Source: Planctomycetia bacterium
GTDB lineage: Bacteria > Planctomycetota > UBA8108 > UBA1146
Reading direction: 5' to 3'
DNA: 64,000 nt
Assembly (NCBI GenBank): GCA_012269595.1
Contig: JAAXJX010000038.1
Coordinates: 1-64,000 of the forward strand
A program made the position numbers and the translations under genes. Of the stretch, positions 19,204-31,495 are shown one piece after another (within the stretch, counting starts at the first letter, position 1; each line of letters begins with the position of its first letter). The notes beneath the pieces were generated by a model. It worked only from the letters and a program-made list of their open reading frames with translations, did no database searches and had not been told where the DNA came from.

Positions 19204-20858
19204 TCCTCTTCCAGTTCCAGACGTGGGTAGACGATTCCCGGAGGGGAAAGCTCTCCTCCAGCGGTCAGCACTTCACACTCACCCAGTGTTTTCAACGCTT
19301 CTGCCGGTTCAGGTGCACAGAGAGAAAAGGCTGACAGCATCTTCTCTGAGGTGCTCGGCAGGAAGGGACTCAGCAAAACCCCGATGGCATGAACCACTTC
19401 GAGAAGAGCGGCCAGGTCCGCACCACAACGATCCAGATCCTCTTTACGACTCTTCCACGGTTCAGCCTGATCGAAGAGCCTGTTTCCATGGCGGGCCAAA
19501 GTCAAAACCCTGTCGAGGGCATCCCTGAACTTCTGCCTACCGAGGGAATCGTCCCATTTTTCACGGGCTTCTCTGATCACTGAGAGAATTTCCTCTCTCA
19601 AATTGGAATCCGCAGCATTCACAGGAACTCTGGAATCAAAGTTCTTCGCTGTGAAGGTCAACATTCTGTGTGCGAAGTTTCCGACAACATCAGACAGTTC
19701 ATCGTTGTTACGCTGGATAAAGTCTTCCCAGGTAAAGGAAGTATCTTTCCCCTCGGGAGCCACGGCAGTCAGGTAGTAACGAACGCGATCCGCATCAAAC
19801 CGCTCCAGGATCTCTTCGGCAGTGACCCCGACTCCTCTGGATTTTGAGAACTTCTCGCCCTTGAAGTTGAGATATTCGTTGGCCGGAATCGAAGTGGGCA
19901 AGTGGTATTCCCCCTGCCCCATCAACATGGCGGGCCAAATCACCGCATGGAAGATGATGTTGTCTTTACCGAGGAAGTGGACCAACTCCACATCCGGATC
20001 GACCCACCAGTCTTTCCATCCGTCTGGATTCCCCTGGTTCACAAAATGCTCTCTTGTGAAGGAGATATAGCCGATCGGTGCATCGAACCAGACGTAGAGA
20101 ACCTTGTCCTTCGCTTCCTCCAGAGGAACAGGCACTCCCCATTCAAGATCGCGGGTAATCGACCTTGCCGGCAGCCCTTCCCGAACGATTCCCCTGGCGA
20201 AGTTTCTGACATTGTCACGCCAGCCTTCACAGGATTTGAGCCACTCTTCCAAGCGTTCTTCGTAGCGATCCAGCCTGAAGAACCAATGGCGAGTGGGTAC
20301 GATCTGGGGTGTCCCCTTGCATACCGCACATTCCGGATCTTTCAGTTCTTCCTGTTCGTAGGACTTGCCACAGGCATCACACTGGTCACCCCGTGCTCCC
20401 TCTGCACCACAATGTGGGCAGGTTCCCTCCACGTACCTGTCAGGCAGAAATCGCTGACAGGGATCACAGAAGAATTGCTGGGTCACTTTCTCTTCGATGT
20501 CTCCACGCTCAAGAATCTTGCTGAAAAATTCCTGGGAGAGTTCCGCATGGCCTTCACAGGTGGACGTCCCGCTGTAGTGGTCAAAGGAGATCCCCAATGA
20601 GCCAAAGACTTTTTCCTGAATCCCCCTGTAGCGGGAAACCACTTCTTCAGGGGTACTGTTTTCATTTTGTGCAGAGATGGTCACTGGAACACCGTGATCA
20701 TCACTTCCACAAATGAAAACTGTCTCCACACCCTTGAGTCGCAAGTAGCGGTTGTAGGTATCCGCCGGCAGATACACTCCGGCGACATGACCCAAATGAG
20801 GGTGGTTATTGGCGTAGGGAAGTGCAGCGGTGATAAGGACCCGTCGCGGCTTGGTCAT
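19194..20858 (-). CDS. metG: Methionyl-tRNA synthetase
   Basis: VLITAALPYANNHPHLGHVAGVYLPADTYNRYLR, zinc motifs CDPC/CPHCG/CDACG, KFSKSRGVGVTAEEILERFDADRVRYYL. ATG 20858 preferred over GTG 20873. Confidence 0.95.
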   Translation of the reverse strand: MTKPRRVLITAALPYANNHPHLGHVAGVYLPADTYNRYLRLKGVETVFICGSDDHGVPVTISAQNENSTPEEVVSRYRGIQEKVFGSLGISFDHYSGTSTCEGHAELSQEFFSKILERGDIEEKVTQQFFCDPCQRFLPDRYVEGTCPHCGAEGARGDQCDACGKSYEQEELKDPECAVCKGTPQIVPTRHWFFRLDRYEERLEEWLKSCEGWRDNVRNFARGIVREGLPARSITRDLEWGVPVPLEEAKDKVLYVWFDAPIGYISFTREHFVNQGNPDGWKDWWVDPDVELVHFLGKDNIIFHAVIWPAMLMGQGEYHLPTSIPANEYLNFKGEKFSKSRGVGVTAEEILERFDADRVRYYLTAVAPEGKDTSFTWEDFIQRNNDELSDVVGNFAHRMLTFTAKNFDSRVPVNAADSNLREEILSVIREAREKWDDSLGRQKFRDALDRVLTLARHGNRLFDQAEPWKSRKEDLDRCGADLAALLEVVHAIGVLLSPFLPSTSEKMLSAFSLCAPEPAEALKTLGECEVLTAGGELSPPGIVYPRLELEEDQA

Positions 20859-20869
20859 GATGCTCCGGA

Positions 20870-22949
<2,080 letters not shown>

Positions 22950-23087
22950 CTAACAAAAACTTCGACTCCCACTGTCAGAAGCTTCTTCTCACAACATCAA
23001 ATCCACAGGTCACAAATCAGTCGAGGCGACGACAAATTTTGGCCACTGGAATTACCCTTACTGGACAGAATTCATCTGCCACAAGGA

Positions 23088-23858
23088 TCAGTCACTCCCT
23101 GCATCTTCCCGCATCCTGAGCGTCTTCTCCACGAATCGTTGATAATCTTCTTCAGTATCAATCCCCGGAGCAGCCCCTGAAACCTCCCCAACTGCGATTT
23201 CATGGCCAAATTCGAGCAATCTGAGTTGTTCCAGCCGTTCCTGGGACTCCAATTTGCCCACCGGCAGGGTCGTAAATTTTTTCAGCGATGAGGGCCTGAA
23301 ACCGTAAATTCCAATGTGCTGGAGCCACCCCTGCACCGGAATCTTCCCCGTCTCACTGTGAGGGATCGGTTCGCGGCTGAAAAATCGGGCTCGTCCCCGG
23401 TCGTCGAGGACCACCTTTACCCGATTGGGATCCCTGAATTGGCCTTCGGAATCGGGGTCGGTGTGGCGTGCCACCAACGTGGCTGCACTGCATTCCGGCT
23501 CCGACTCGAGCAGGTCAAAAAGCTTGAGGACGTGATCCGGATCCAGATCGGGTTCATCACCCTGAACATTCACCACACTGGTGTCCGCAGGGAGATCCAA
23601 CAGCTGGCACGCCTGGGCCACACGATCGGTTCCGCTCGCCAGCTCGGGTGAAGTTTCCACCACTTCACCACCAAACTCGCGAACCACATCGCCGATTTCA
23701 GGACCATCGGCGGCGACCACGACACGGGTGACTCCGGGAACAGATTTGCACACTTCATGTACATGGCGGATCAGCGGCCAACCGGTTCGGTCGAGCAGCA
23801 TCTTCCCCGGCAATCTGCTGGAGGCGATTCGGGCAGGAATGACAATTACGCGTGGCAT
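23088..23858 (-). CDS. kdsB: 3-deoxy-manno-octulosonate cytidylyltransferase
   Basis: 256 aa; VIPARIASSRLPGKMLLDRTGWPLIRHVHE, VNVQGDEPDLDPDHV, FFSREPIPH, LQHIGIYGFR. Confidence 0.95.
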   Translation of the reverse strand: MPRVIVIPARIASSRLPGKMLLDRTGWPLIRHVHEVCKSVPGVTRVVVAADGPEIGDVVREFGGEVVETSPELASGTDRVAQACQLLDLPADTSVVNVQGDEPDLDPDHVLKLFDLLESEPECSAATLVARHTDPDSEGQFRDPNRVKVVLDDRGRARFFSREPIPHSETGKIPVQGWLQHIGIYGFRPSSLKKFTTLPVGKLESQERLEQLRLLEFGHEIAVGEVSGAAPGIDTEEDYQRFVEKTLRMREDAGSD

Positions 23859-23957
23859 CGAAGCAAATTAAATCGCCGGACCTGTCGTGTCCAGCCACCA
23901 ACCCCGTGTCAGGGATGATCCTCTTCGAGAGGTCCGCCCCCTCATGAGGTCAAACTC

Positions 23958-25007
23958 TCAAGAGGTGGACTGTGTGCTCAGGTTTTCATGAAGGGCTTCC
24001 AACTTGTCGAGCATCGTTCTCATGGGGAAGTGCTCACGGACATGCTCAATCCCCTTGCTGGCTTGACGCTGTGCCTTCTCGGGATCGGCGAGCAACTCCC
24101 TGCCCGCTTCTGCCAGAGCCTCGGGATCCCCGGGTTTGACGAGGGTACAGATCCCCTCCTCTCCCAAAAGAGAGAGGATTTCTCCTCCACCGGTCGCAAT
24201 CGTCGGAACTCCCCTCGCCAGACCCTCGAGAAGATGCAGACCTGAACCACCCCAATCGCTCACCAGCATCAGCAGATCGACTGCACGATAGACAGAATCC
24301 GGATCGGCTGGAGGAGCCGCAAAGGTCAGGACTCCATCCATATCCAGGGACTTGCTGAATCCCCGCAGCCGGGTTTCGTCGGGCCCCTCTCCCAGAATTG
24401 TGAACATTTTGTCGCCACTGGTTTTTCTCAGGATTGCCGCAGCTTCAATGAAATCATCGAGGCGACGACCTTTTTCCAATCGCCCCACAGTTCCGATCAC
24501 AGGAATCCCCGAAAAGCCTTTGGGTTCGTGATCGCTATTCGCCACTTCAATCCCGTAGGGGATCACCCGAATCTTGTCTTTGACGATTCCCAATTCATTG
24601 ACCAGGTGCTCACGCAAATCCTGATTGACGACCACTACCGCTGCAGCTGAGCGGGTCGAACGGGCAGACCGTTCCGAGCGCAACCATGAGTGAACAGTGT
24701 GCACGAAGGGAGTGTCGAGAGCTGCCGAAAGGCGATTGCTGATTCGAAGTGAACCGGGCCCTCCGGTCGCATGGATCAAATGTGGGTCAAACTCCTGAAG
24801 GAAACCCTGCATTTTCCTGCGAGCCAACCACGACGATGGGTTTTCGTAAACCTCGATGCCCAGTGAACGGAAGAGAGGCATGAACACACCTCCCCTGCAA
24901 ACCATTTGGATCTCGTGACCTCTCTGGAGAAGTCCGCGAACCATGCTGAGGGCGTAGGTAGTGGGGACAGACCAATCCAGTCGACCGGAAACGACCAACA
25001 AGCGCAT
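23958..25007 (-). CDS. Glycosyltransferase family 4-type
   Basis: MRLLVVSGRLDWSVPTTYALSMVRGLLQRGHEIQMVCRGG...VIPYGIEVANSD...VIGTVGRLEKGRRLDDFIEAAA...VSDWGGSGLHLLEGLARGVPTIATGGG. Confidence 0.9.
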   Translation of the reverse strand: MRLLVVSGRLDWSVPTTYALSMVRGLLQRGHEIQMVCRGGVFMPLFRSLGIEVYENPSSWLARRKMQGFLQEFDPHLIHATGGPGSLRISNRLSAALDTPFVHTVHSWLRSERSARSTRSAAAVVVVNQDLREHLVNELGIVKDKIRVIPYGIEVANSDHEPKGFSGIPVIGTVGRLEKGRRLDDFIEAAAILRKTSGDKMFTILGEGPDETRLRGFSKSLDMDGVLTFAAPPADPDSVYRAVDLLMLVSDWGGSGLHLLEGLARGVPTIATGGGEILSLLGEEGICTLVKPGDPEALAEAGRELLADPEKAQRQASKGIEHVREHFPMRTMLDKLEALHENLSTQSTS

Positions 25008-25108
25008 TGAATCCCCCTGACTCTGCAGATCCCATGAGCCGGGACTTGTTCCCCGACAAAGGTCAGGATATACGACAGAAACCCTTTCGACCAACAGGAG
25101 ATCCACCG

Positions 25109-25840
25109 ATGGCGATTCCTCCAGCCTTATCCGACTGTGATTCGATTGCACTGGCCAGTGGCGGACTCGATTCGTCCACAGTTCTGGCGATCGCCAGAGA
25201 TCAGGGATACAGACCTCTTCCACTCGCATTCCGTTACGGCCAACGCCATGAAGTGGAGTTGGATTGTGTCACCCGTGTGGCTGAGGCATTGGAACTGCCC
25301 GAGCCGCTGATCCTGGATCTTCCCTATTCAGCCATCGGCGGATCTGCGCTTCTCGGTGAAGGGGAAATCCCTCCTGAACCCGGAGATGGAGCGCAGAATC
25401 GTGATCACATTCCCAGCACCTACGTTCCTGCCAGAAATCTCGTTTTCCTCTCTCTTGCGGTAGCAGCGGCGGAAGCCAGGGGAGTCCGCGACATCTGGAT
25501 CGGCGTCAATTCCCTGGATTACAGCGGATACCCGGACTGTCGCCCGGAATTCCTCGAGGCTTTCCTGCGTACGATTCACCTTGGAACCCGTGACGGCTCC
25601 GGGTCCGATGAGCAGGGTGAACCCTATTGGCGTCTGCAAGCCCCCCTCGCACAGATGAGCAAGGCAGACATCGTCCTCAAGGCGACGGAACTGAATTTCG
25701 ATCTCTCTCTGACCCATTCCTGCTATGCCCCCACTGAGGATGGCTCTGCCTGTGGAATCTGCGACTCCTGTGGCCTGAGAAAAAGAGGCTTTGAAGAAGC
25801 AGGAGTCGAGGACCCCACCCGCTATGCTGAGAATGACTGA
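25109..25840 (+). CDS. queC: 7-cyano-7-deazaguanine synthase QueC
   Basis: IALASGGLDSSTVLAIARDQGYRPLPLAFRYGQRHEVEL, STYVPARNLVFLSLA, CYAPTEDGSACGICDSCGLRKRGFEEAG; GGAG before ATG 25109. Confidence 0.96.
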   Translation: MAIPPALSDCDSIALASGGLDSSTVLAIARDQGYRPLPLAFRYGQRHEVELDCVTRVAEALELPEPLILDLPYSAIGGSALLGEGEIPPEPGDGAQNRDHIPSTYVPARNLVFLSLAVAAAEARGVRDIWIGVNSLDYSGYPDCRPEFLEAFLRTIHLGTRDGSGSDEQGEPYWRLQAPLAQMSKADIVLKATELNFDLSLTHSCYAPTEDGSACGICDSCGLRKRGFEEAGVEDPTRYAEND

Positions 25841-25971
25841 AGTTCCACCAGGCAAATTTCTCTGCTGGGATAGAAATTTCTCCTGCTCTCAATGAGATCT
25901 CCACGTTAGCATCCCCGATAGTCTGTCCTGTGATGGGGTGGATATTGGCCTGTTCCGAGAGGATCTGAAAC

Positions 25972-26940
25972 GTGTCGAGAAGCATTCTGGTCACAGGGGG
26001 TGCCGGTTTTATCGGTAGCCACGTCTGTGAACACTTGCTCCAACGCGGCGATGAAGTCATCAGTCTCGATAATCTCGATGATTATTACGACCCCGCAATC
26101 AAGAAAGCACACCTGCAGCATCTTGCAGGGTTCCCGGGATTCACCTCTGTGGAGGGTGATATCCGCGATGGAGACTTCCTCGGCCAACTTGCAGGAAACT
26201 ACCGCATTGACGGAATCATTCACCTTGCCGCCCGTGCAGGAGTTCGTCCATCCATCCAGCAGCCAGGGCTCTATGTGGATGTCAATTTGAATGGAACCAC
26301 CCAACTGCTGGAGATGGCCAGAAACCATTCGATTGACCACTTCGTCTTCGCCTCATCCTCCTCGGTTTACGGTGACCGCAACGAAGTCCCCTTCCATGAA
26401 GAAGATCCCGTCGACAAACCGGTCTCTCCCTACGCTGCCACCAAAAAGGCCGGCGAAGTGATCTGTCATGCATTCCACCATTTGCATGGCATCAATATCT
26501 TTTGCCTGCGCTACTTCACCGTCTATGGCCCTCGACAAAGACCGGAAATGGCGATTCACCGCTTCACCTCACTCATCCAGAGTGGTCAGCCTGTCCCGAT
26601 GTTTGGGGACGGTTCGATGGAGCGTGATTTCACATATATCGACGACATCGTCAGGGGAACTGTTGCTGCACTCGACCGGGTCAACGGGTTCGAGATTCTC
26701 AACCTCGGCAATCATCGCAGTATTCGGCTGGATGCACTGATCGAGCTGATCGGTCAATCCTGCGGTAAGGATGTCATCATCGATCGCCAGCCAGCCCCGC
26801 CGGGAGATGTCTCGAAAACCTGTGCTTCTGTGGACAAGGCCGCAAAGTTGATCGGCTACAGCCCTGAGACTTCCATAGAGGACGGCATTGAAAAGTTTAT
26901 CACCTGGTACAACACCTCCGGGAATGCACACCAGCACTAG
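25972..26940 (+). CDS. NAD-dependent epimerase (UDP-glucuronate 4-epimerase-like)
   Basis: ILVTGGAGFIGSHVCEHLLQRGDEVISLDNLDDYYD, FASSSSVYGDRNEVPFHEEDPVDKPVSPYAATKKAGE, LRYFTVYGPRQRPEMAIHRF. Confidence 0.92.
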   Translation: MSRSILVTGGAGFIGSHVCEHLLQRGDEVISLDNLDDYYDPAIKKAHLQHLAGFPGFTSVEGDIRDGDFLGQLAGNYRIDGIIHLAARAGVRPSIQQPGLYVDVNLNGTTQLLEMARNHSIDHFVFASSSSVYGDRNEVPFHEEDPVDKPVSPYAATKKAGEVICHAFHHLHGINIFCLRYFTVYGPRQRPEMAIHRFTSLIQSGQPVPMFGDGSMERDFTYIDDIVRGTVAALDRVNGFEILNLGNHRSIRLDALIELIGQSCGKDVIIDRQPAPPGDVSKTCASVDKAAKLIGYSPETSIEDGIEKFITWYNTSGNAHQH

Positions 26941-26952
26941 AAGAGGTTCCTC

Positions 26953-28086
26953 ATGAGCGACTCAACAAGAATCCGCATGGTGGCTGTCGGGCCCGATGAT
27001 GAGTTGGAAAAACGAGCCTGGCTCGATGCCCTTGAAAACGTGATCGACAACAATGGCTATTGCCTTGGTGCTTCGGTGGAAGAGTTTGAATCCCGCTGCA
27101 AGGAAGAACTGGGAGTCCGTCACGCACTCGGTGTTTCCAATGGAACTGATGGACTCAAACTGGCCCTGAAGGCGGTAGGAGTGAACGCAGGCGATGAGGT
27201 GATCCTTCCTGCATACAGCTTCTTTTCGACTGCCTCAGTGATAGCACACCTGGGCGCAATCCCTGTCTTCGTCGACCTTGACCCCAAGACACTGCTGATG
27301 GATCCAGAACGGATCCCTTCGGTGATCACAGAGAAGACGAAAGCCATCATGCCGGTCCAGCTGTATGGGCAGACCGCCGACATGAGTGCCATCATGAAGA
27401 TTTCAGCCGACTCCGGGATTCCTGTCGTCGAGGATGCGGCCCAGTCATTCGGAGTGCGTTACGAGGATCAGCCCGCAGGAGCCATCGGAAGTGCTGGGGC
27501 ATTCTCTTTTTATCCCACAAAAAACTTGGCTGCCGCAGGTGATGCAGGAATGGTTGTGACCCAGGACGACGAAATCGCAGAACGCATGCGTCAACTCAGG
27601 GTTCATGGTGACCTGGGTGGATACCGTCATCACAGTCTCGGCTGGAATGCACGGATGGACGGGTTTCAGGGTGCGATCCTGTCGATTCGCCTCGAACGAC
27701 TGGCAGGCCAACAGGAAGTACGTCAGCGAAACGCACAGGAGTACATCGAATCATTGACCCAACTTCAACTGCTGGATCGAATCCAACTGCTCGAAAGAAC
27801 TCCCGGTTCGGATCACTGTTGGCATCAATTCATTATTCTCGTCGAGGACAGAGACAAGGTTCGCCAACAACTGTCAGAAAAAGGAATAGACAGTGGCATC
27901 TACTATCCGGGAACCTTGCCTGCCCAACCCTGCTTTACTGATCTGGGTTACAAGGCGGAGAACTTCCCCATAGCCCAGGAAGCGGCCGAAAAGGTCCTCG
28001 CACTGCCGATTCACCACCGCCTGAATGAAGGCGACCCGCGACGGGTTGTGGAGACCCTGGCGGAGATCCTGCAGCCCACTCATTAA
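26953..28086 (+). CDS. DegT/DnrJ/EryC1/StrS family aminotransferase
   Basis: GVSNGTDGLKLALKAVGVNAGDEVILPAYSFFSTA, VEDAAQSFGVRYEDQPAGAIGSAGAFSFYPTKNLAAAGDAGMV. Confidence 0.95.
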   Translation: MSDSTRIRMVAVGPDDELEKRAWLDALENVIDNNGYCLGASVEEFESRCKEELGVRHALGVSNGTDGLKLALKAVGVNAGDEVILPAYSFFSTASVIAHLGAIPVFVDLDPKTLLMDPERIPSVITEKTKAIMPVQLYGQTADMSAIMKISADSGIPVVEDAAQSFGVRYEDQPAGAIGSAGAFSFYPTKNLAAAGDAGMVVTQDDEIAERMRQLRVHGDLGGYRHHSLGWNARMDGFQGAILSIRLERLAGQQEVRQRNAQEYIESLTQLQLLDRIQLLERTPGSDHCWHQFIILVEDRDKVRQQLSEKGIDSGIYYPGTLPAQPCFTDLGYKAENFPIAQEAAEKVLALPIHHRLNEGDPRRVVETLAEILQPTH

Positions 28087-28429
28087 GGGATTCATCTGTG
28101 AAAAAGCAGGAGCAGGGTGGGTAAAAAATTTGGGAGGTGCTTCCGGTGATATAGAGGAACCGGTCGCACGCTCCCAAACAGCGAGGAAGAGTCTTGTTAA
28201 TGGCCCTGACTGTCCCGTCCTTCGACATGACCGATCTGGGCTTTGATTGTTAATAAGCAATCACGATGCCAATTCCGGGGAAAAATTCCCGGAATTCTCT
28301 CCAAATGGCAGTATTCGACGATTGGAGCAGTATTGGGCTGAAGGTGTCTTTCACGCCCCAATGACTAAACGAACATTCGGGAAAGACTAACAAACACCAT
28401 TTGGGTCAGTTGGCCAGATGTGGCCACAG

Positions 28430-30565
28430 TTATTGGCCTTTTTCGGCCACCCCGAGTTCCTGGAGATCCCTGAGACGCGAATAAAGGCCGCCCTGTGCCC
28501 TGAGTTCCTGATCCGACCCCTGCTCGACGATACGCCCCGATTCGAGGACCAGAACCCTGTTGGAATCCTGAATCGTCGCCAGACGGTGGGCGATGACCAG
28601 GACTGTGCGATCCTTCATCAGTCTTTCGAGGGCCGATTGGACCAGCTGTTCACTTTCCGAATCCAGTGCGGCCGTCGCTTCATCCAGAAGCAGAATCGGG
28701 GCGTCTCTGAGGAATGCCCGGGCAATGGTCAATCGTTGACGCTGTCCACCGGAGAGACGGTCTCCACGCTCACCCAGAACGGTCTGATAGCCATTGGGCA
28801 AGGCCATGATGTCCTCGTGGATCGCAGCCGCTTTGGCAGCGGCCTTCACCTGATCCGCCGTCGCATTCTGATCCGCACCTCGAATGTTGTCCTCAACAGT
28901 GGTGTTGAAGAGGAAGGGCTCCTGCCCCACATAGGCCATGTGCGACAAAAGCGAAGACCGGGTCACTGATTTGCTGTCGACGCCATCAAACAGGATTTCA
29001 CCCGAGTCCTGCTCCCGCAAACGGGCCAGCAAATCAAAAAGGGTCGACTTCCCGGCTCCGGACGGTCCCACCAGGGCGACTTTCTCCCCCTGACGAATCA
29101 CGAAAGAGATGCCCTCCACAGCCTGCTCTTCCTGACCAGGATAGCGATAAGAGACTTCGCGAAACTCGATCTTGTCAGAGAATCCGGTGAACTCATTTGC
29201 GCCCGGGTCATCCTGCATGCTGACCGGTGAATCGATGAGATCAAAGATACGATCTGTTGCAGCGGTGGACTCTGCAAGGGTGGTAATGATCTTGGCAACA
29301 TTCTTGATGGGTGTGTAACAGGAAACGATGGCTGCAAGGAAAATCGTGAAATCACCGAAACTGATGTCGACCAAGTCATTCAGCAAAAACCAACCACCGA
29401 AACCGATGACGGCTGCGGACAGAAGATTGTAGAGCCCTTCGACAAAGCTGCGTCCCTTCGCTCGGGCGATCTCTGTTCTGATCTGGGCTTTCTGGAGTGC
29501 CTCCGAGGTTTCACCAAACTGTTGCTGCCGTCTCTCTTCCAATCCAAAGGTTTTGACAACCCGGATTCCTGACATCAACTGGGACAAGCCCTCCGTCGTT
29601 TCGCCAACATGCGAAAGTGCTCCCTTGGTCCCCTTGCGAACTTTACGTGCCTGCCTGAAGACAGGAATCGTCAACAAGATCAGGAACGGAATCGTCAGCA
29701 GGGTCAATTTCCAGGAAGCAAAAAATGCCAGAGCCAACGAGAACAGGATCGTCAAAGGACTTTGAAGAAAATCTCCAAACAACAATTGGATCGATGACGA
29801 AAGAGTATTCACATCACCGACAGTCCTCGAGATGACGTCTCCATGAGTTCTCGATTCGTAAAAATCGAGAGACTGCGTCGAGAGTTTCCCAAACAGCTTT
29901 TTTCGGATATCGATGATCACCCGGATGCGAACTTCTTGCCCCATGATCACCCTGTAAAAGCCGGAAAACGCCACGGCGAGGGAAATCACAGCGAGAAAAG
30001 CCGCGCAAATCCAAAGCAGATTGGCTCCACCCGAACCGGGTGAGCCCGCAACGATCTCCAACTCCACAGGACCGGGGACCTCGACACGTCGGTATGCATC
30101 GCCTCTGCTATCCGCGATCCAATCCAGTTTGCCGTCAGTTCGAAATCTCAGAAGAACTGATTCTCCGGAGGAAGTGGTCGAAAGTTGACCTCCACCGACC
30201 AATACCGCACTTTCGATCAGGCCTTCCCTGACCTGAACCTGCCCTGCTTCATCACGGTCTGCTGGTATTCCCGAGATGGTGACAGATTCAAGAGCAAGTG
30301 ATGAGACTGTTTCGCTCGGAAGTTGAATGTCCCCGGGAATCACCGGGAGCACCTGATCTTCGACAAAAGAACTGACGCGACCACGCTCTTCGCGGTCACC
30401 CGGAGAAACGATACCGTCAATCACCAGTCCAATAGTGGCAATTCGAAGGCTGTTTGCCCCTGAATAAACCACCAACAGGAACAAAATAAACAGCACGGTA
30501 CCCCGATAGGGCCTCACATGACTCAGCAATCTCCATAGTCCGTGGGTTTTTTCAGGGGCGCTCAT
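28430..30565 (-). CDS. MsbA-like ABC exporter, fused permease-ATPase, with long extracytoplasmic insertion after TM1
   Basis: 711 aa; ALVGPSGAGKSTLFDLLARL, LSGGQRQRLTIARAFLRDAPILLLDEATAALDSESE, VIAHRLATI; about 140 aa between TM1 and TM2. Confidence 0.93.
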   Translation of the reverse strand: MSAPEKTHGLWRLLSHVRPYRGTVLFILFLLVVYSGANSLRIATIGLVIDGIVSPGDREERGRVSSFVEDQVLPVIPGDIQLPSETVSSLALESVTISGIPADRDEAGQVQVREGLIESAVLVGGGQLSTTSSGESVLLRFRTDGKLDWIADSRGDAYRRVEVPGPVELEIVAGSPGSGGANLLWICAAFLAVISLAVAFSGFYRVIMGQEVRIRVIIDIRKKLFGKLSTQSLDFYESRTHGDVISRTVGDVNTLSSSIQLLFGDFLQSPLTILFSLALAFFASWKLTLLTIPFLILLTIPVFRQARKVRKGTKGALSHVGETTEGLSQLMSGIRVVKTFGLEERRQQQFGETSEALQKAQIRTEIARAKGRSFVEGLYNLLSAAVIGFGGWFLLNDLVDISFGDFTIFLAAIVSCYTPIKNVAKIITTLAESTAATDRIFDLIDSPVSMQDDPGANEFTGFSDKIEFREVSYRYPGQEEQAVEGISFVIRQGEKVALVGPSGAGKSTLFDLLARLREQDSGEILFDGVDSKSVTRSSLLSHMAYVGQEPFLFNTTVEDNIRGADQNATADQVKAAAKAAAIHEDIMALPNGYQTVLGERGDRLSGGQRQRLTIARAFLRDAPILLLDEATAALDSESEQLVQSALERLMKDRTVLVIAHRLATIQDSNRVLVLESGRIVEQGSDQELRAQGGLYSRLRDLQELGVAEKGQ

Positions 30566-31404
30566 GTTTGTTTTTCCCGTATGTATTCCCAGGCTTTTGC
30601 CTGTTCAACGAAAAGGTACGCAGCAAGCATAAATGCAATGATGAATCCTGCCATCCCATCCCTGAACCCCCGGTGCTTAATGTAACGAGTCCAGAAGAAG
30701 GACGCACTTGCCTGGAACCAACGCCACCTTGATTCGGGTAATCGAACTCTCTTGCGTAGTCCTCCCGGCTTGCCACTGGCCAGGGTTTCGGCACTTTGAG
30801 TCGTATAGCGATTCATACGCATGAGGAAATCGTGAATCGTCGGATGGGCAAAATGCAGGATTTGGCCTTTCAGCTGGCCCACAAGCCCTTCCACATTGGC
30901 ATCTGCATGAATCTTTCCGGGTGTGTAGTGACCTTTCCCCGCCCGGAAGAGACGCAAATGCTCATCGTCCCACCCGCCATGTTTCATCCAACGTCCAAAC
31001 ACGTAGTGACGGAATGGAATTCGAAAACCGTCCTCCTCAGGGTTGGACGTAATTGCCGATTCGATTTCTTCCCTGAGCTCCTGAGTGACACGTTCATCCA
31101 TGTCAAGAACGAGCACCCAGCCATCCTCGACAACAGCCAGCCCATGGGAACGGATATCCTCTATCAGACCCTCACCCTTTGTCGCAGAAACACATTGACA
31201 CTGAGGCTGTTTTTTCATGAACTCGAGAGAACCGTCGCTGCTGCCATGATCGACGATGACGATGTGGTCAACCCACGACAGGTTTTCCAGCCAGGACTCG
31301 AGTTGGCCACGTTCATTCAACATGGCAGCAACGACGGTCAGGTTGGGGCAAGTCCCCTTCCCCAATCCGTGAAGATTTTCTGCCGGTGCTTCTGTTGAAC
31401 TCAT
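30562..31404 (-). CDS. Glycosyltransferase family 2 (WaaE/KdtX-like)
   Basis: LTVVAAMLNERGQLESWLENLSWVDHIVIVDHGSSDGSLEFMKK...VLVLDMDERVTQELREEI; ATG 31404 after GGAGGCCCC. Confidence 0.88.
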   Translation of the reverse strand: MSSTEAPAENLHGLGKGTCPNLTVVAAMLNERGQLESWLENLSWVDHIVIVDHGSSDGSLEFMKKQPQCQCVSATKGEGLIEDIRSHGLAVVEDGWVLVLDMDERVTQELREEIESAITSNPEEDGFRIPFRHYVFGRWMKHGGWDDEHLRLFRAGKGHYTPGKIHADANVEGLVGQLKGQILHFAHPTIHDFLMRMNRYTTQSAETLASGKPGGLRKRVRLPESRWRWFQASASFFWTRYIKHRGFRDGMAGFIIAFMLAAYLFVEQAKAWEYIREKQT

Positions 31405-31495
31405 GGGGCCTCCAGAACCGTGGTGCCTGACCACGGATCATTGCTGATAAAGATGTTGGGCATGGGCTGTGAAAAGGTCAACCGCAGGTACAGGA

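Noticed and set aside
25854-25879. Hairpin AAATTTCT...AGAAATTT downstream of queC
   Set aside because: AT-rich 8-bp stem with a 10-nt loop and no T-run; weak as a terminator, and not called as a queuosine riboswitch.
28271-28296. Inverted repeat AATTCCGGG-GAAAAATT-CCCGGAATT in the intergenic region after the DegT-type gene
   Set aside because: Good hairpin but no T-run on either side at the expected position and no second copy seen; not enough to call a terminator or RNA element.
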